From IMG/VR virus record IMGVR_UViG_3300047483_000035, positions 1 to 21,816 of that record: DNA of 21,816 nucleotides, one strand, 5' to 3'. Origin of the DNA: a virus. The notes beneath the pieces were generated by a model. It was not told the origin of the DNA and searched no databases. It saw nothing but the letters and a program-made list of their open reading frames with translations. Positions 20,337 through 21,816 of the stretch are shown here, piece by piece (position 1 is the first letter of the stretch; every line of letters starts with the position of its first letter). The position numbers and the translations under genes were made by a program.

Positions 20337-21816
20337 TACATCATCCCTTCAGGTGGCATTTGACCCTGCGGCTGCTCCATCGGCATCTCAGGCTGCATCG
20401 GCATCTCAGGCATCTGCGGTGCGCCTGCAACCAGATCGCCAGTGTCCATCGCTGCGGCAATGGTGCCCATCACGATGTCCTGAATCTGCTCGGGCGACAT
20501 GCCAGCCTGCACCGCGCTGATGCGCTGTGTCTCGGCAGAGTATGCCTTGATGTCAGCCTCAAACTGCTTGATCTGCATCTCGCGGGCTTCCATGCTCTGG
20601 TTGACGTTTTGCAACATCTGGAACATGTTCTCCATCTCAGCGGCCATTGCTTCCATCTGCTGGTTGGCAGCGGCCAAAGCTGGATCGTCTTCGTCGGCCA
20701 GCACTTTGGGGTCGATGGTCTTCTTGAACCGCTTGGCGAGGTCTTGGGCACCGGGCCAGTCCATGTTCTTGACGAACAGGTCGCCAGCCACTTGCCACAA
20801 CTGTGGGTTGCCTTGCAGCAACTGGGCCATGCTCTCCAAGGCTTCCTGACGCTTGGTAGCGTAGCCGGGACCGGTGATCACGCGCACATCGTACTTGCCA
20901 ACGCCGGGGTTGTAGACCTTCTCGATAAGGTTGCCCTCTTGGTCCACGATCCGCTTGACAGGTTCTTCCTGCATTGGGTTCATCTTGACGGTATCTGGCT
21001 CACCGTCTTCGCCAATGATGCGGGCGATGCGCTCGGTGTCGTAAATCTTGGGGATCAGGTCCACGAGTTGACGGCCAATGTGACGGATCGCACGGGCCAA
21101 GTTGTCAACGTAGTGGTAGGTGCCGATGTCGCCTTCGCGCTGGCGGGCCAAGATGGCCTTGCCAGAACGCTCGTTGCTGGTCATGCCCAGCGATGCGTTG
21201 TACTGACCTGTGGCCGACTTGATGTCCTCGGCAGCACCCGCCTTGGCTTGCAGGAGGCCGCTGGAGGCCATCGGAGGCTGTGCCCGCTGGGGTAGTGGCA
21301 ACACAGCGCCTTGACCGTCTGTAACGTCAGGGTTGACCTCCAGATAGGGCCAGTTGTTCGTGTTGGCAGTTTTCCACTGCTGCTCGTAGCCTTCAAACTG
21401 ACCGCCGTAGCCGATGAAAGGGGCTTTGGGGGCCAGCGCCAGCATCTCAGCTTCCTGCGACACCCAGTAGTTGTACATGCGCTGGGCATCTTTGGCGTTG
21501 CGCACCAAGCCCGACACGTACATGCGGCCATCGACCTCGAACTCGTTGCCAACCACGCGCACCACGGGGATGTAGGCACCAGCCCACTCGCGTTCTTCAA
21601 GGATGTCGTAGCCGTTGATCTTGCACCACTTGACCTTTTTGCGGTCAGCTTCGCGGGTGCGCAGGGGCTTGCCGAACATCATGCGCAGGGTCTTGTCCTC
21701 GGGCGTACCGCTGAACGCAGTCTGGTTGCCGGGGTAAAGGTTGAGCGTGTGCTTCTCGTACTCGATGTAGAAGTATTCGGCGATACGGATGGTGTTCTCA
21801 CCAATCCACTGGGCAA
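20336..21816 (-). CDS. Portal protein, P22-like, C-terminal part (5' end outside window)
   Basis: The reading frame is open through the right edge (codons from 21814), so the start of the gene is missing; an ATG at 21682 is internal. The first visible residues (AQWIGENTIRIAEYFYIEYE, then KHTLNLYPG) and further segments (REWAGAYIPVVRVVGNEFEV, AKDAQRMYNYWVSQEAEMLA, PKAPFIGYGGQFEGYEQQWK, TNNWPYLEVNPD, MTSNERSGKAILARQREGDI, ARAIRHIGRQLVDLIPKIYD) are recognisable as P22-type portal. The visible part is 493 aa; P22 portal is 725 aa. It forms the dodecameric ring for DNA packaging and ejection. The C-terminus holds a coiled coil and a Met/Pro/Gln-rich tail (MPEMPMQPEMPMEQPQGQMP). Confidence 0.93.
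   Translation of the reverse strand, partial: AQWIGENTIRIAEYFYIEYEKHTLNLYPGNQTAFSGTPEDKTLRMMFGKPLRTREADRKKVKWCKINGYDILEEREWAGAYIPVVRVVGNEFEVDGRMYVSGLVRNAKDAQRMYNYWVSQEAEMLALAPKAPFIGYGGQFEGYEQQWKTANTNNWPYLEVNPDVTDGQGAVLPLPQRAQPPMASSGLLQAKAGAAEDIKSATGQYNASLGMTSNERSGKAILARQREGDIGTYHYVDNLARAIRHIGRQLVDLIPKIYDTERIARIIGEDGEPDTVKMNPMQEEPVKRIVDQEGNLIEKVYNPGVGKYDVRVITGPGYATKRQEALESMAQLLQGNPQLWQVAGDLFVKNMDWPGAQDLAKRFKKTIDPKVLADEDDPALAAANQQMEAMAAEMENMFQMLQNVNQSMEAREMQIKQFEADIKAYSAETQRISAVQAGMSPEQIQDIVMGTIAAAMDTGDLVAGAPQMPEMPMQPEMPMEQPQGQMPPEGMM

Noticed and set aside
1-21816. tRNA genes, integrase, attachment sites or a defence/anti-defence cassette
   Set aside because: No cloverleaf-like sequence, integrase motif or recognisable defence-related gene was seen. 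By eye, a divergent small anti-defence protein among the early hypothetical genes cannot be excluded.

Overview
The window is part of a tailed phage genome (or prophage) of the short-tailed, P22-like kind. The evidence is an ordered set of P22-type virion genes on the minus strand: portal, scaffold, coat, gp4-like tail accessory factor, gp10-like packaged-DNA stabilisation protein, a fiber, three proteins in the places of the P22 ejection proteins, and a lysis cassette. The lengths of the last three large proteins (232, 470 and 645 aa) resemble P22 gp7, gp20 and gp16. The host cannot be read directly. The moderately high G+C and small early proteins of a style I associate with Burkholderiales phages (for example the CCDDYGNC...CPVR protein) make a betaproteobacterium a reasonable inference.

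Layout. Positions 1-3289 (plus strand) hold an early/metabolic operon: the C-terminal half of an SNF2-type helicase, a MazG-like nucleotide pyrophosphohydrolase, small hypothetical proteins, a glutaredoxin, a probable winged-helix protein, an NrdR-like zinc ribbon and a small membrane protein. Most are joined by 4-base stop/start overlaps, and two of the small genes are only 36 and 44 codons long. Positions 3268-21816 (minus strand) hold the late operon, read from right to left: portal (its start lies outside the window), a 120-aa protein, an 89-aa protein, a pectate-lyase-fold tailspike, a 73-aa protein, scaffold, coat, a decoration-like protein, an 81-aa protein, a GIY-YIG homing endonuclease, gp4-like, gp10-like, tail fiber, two small conserved proteins, a cupin-like protein, three ejection-type proteins, an XhlA-like membrane protein, an M15 endolysin and a holin. 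The early and late operons converge and overlap by 22 bp.

Regulation visible in the sequence. A good sigma70-type promoter lies about 50 bp upstream of the scaffold gene, and a small inverted repeat overlaps the scaffold ribosome-binding region. Hairpins with the very stable cUUCGg loop follow the coat gene and the decoration-like gene. Together these suggest strong head-protein transcription with stepwise reduction into the tail genes. A 15-bp palindrome and promoter-like sequence sit in the gap after the MazG-like gene.

Most unusual points: the tailspike module placed between portal and scaffold, with an inserted domain inside its beta-helix; a second receptor-binding-type protein where P22 carries its tail needle; a free-standing homing endonuclease with four exactly 17-residue repeats inside the virion operon; and a lysis cassette with no recognisable spanin. 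I did not find a clearly new defence or anti-defence system.
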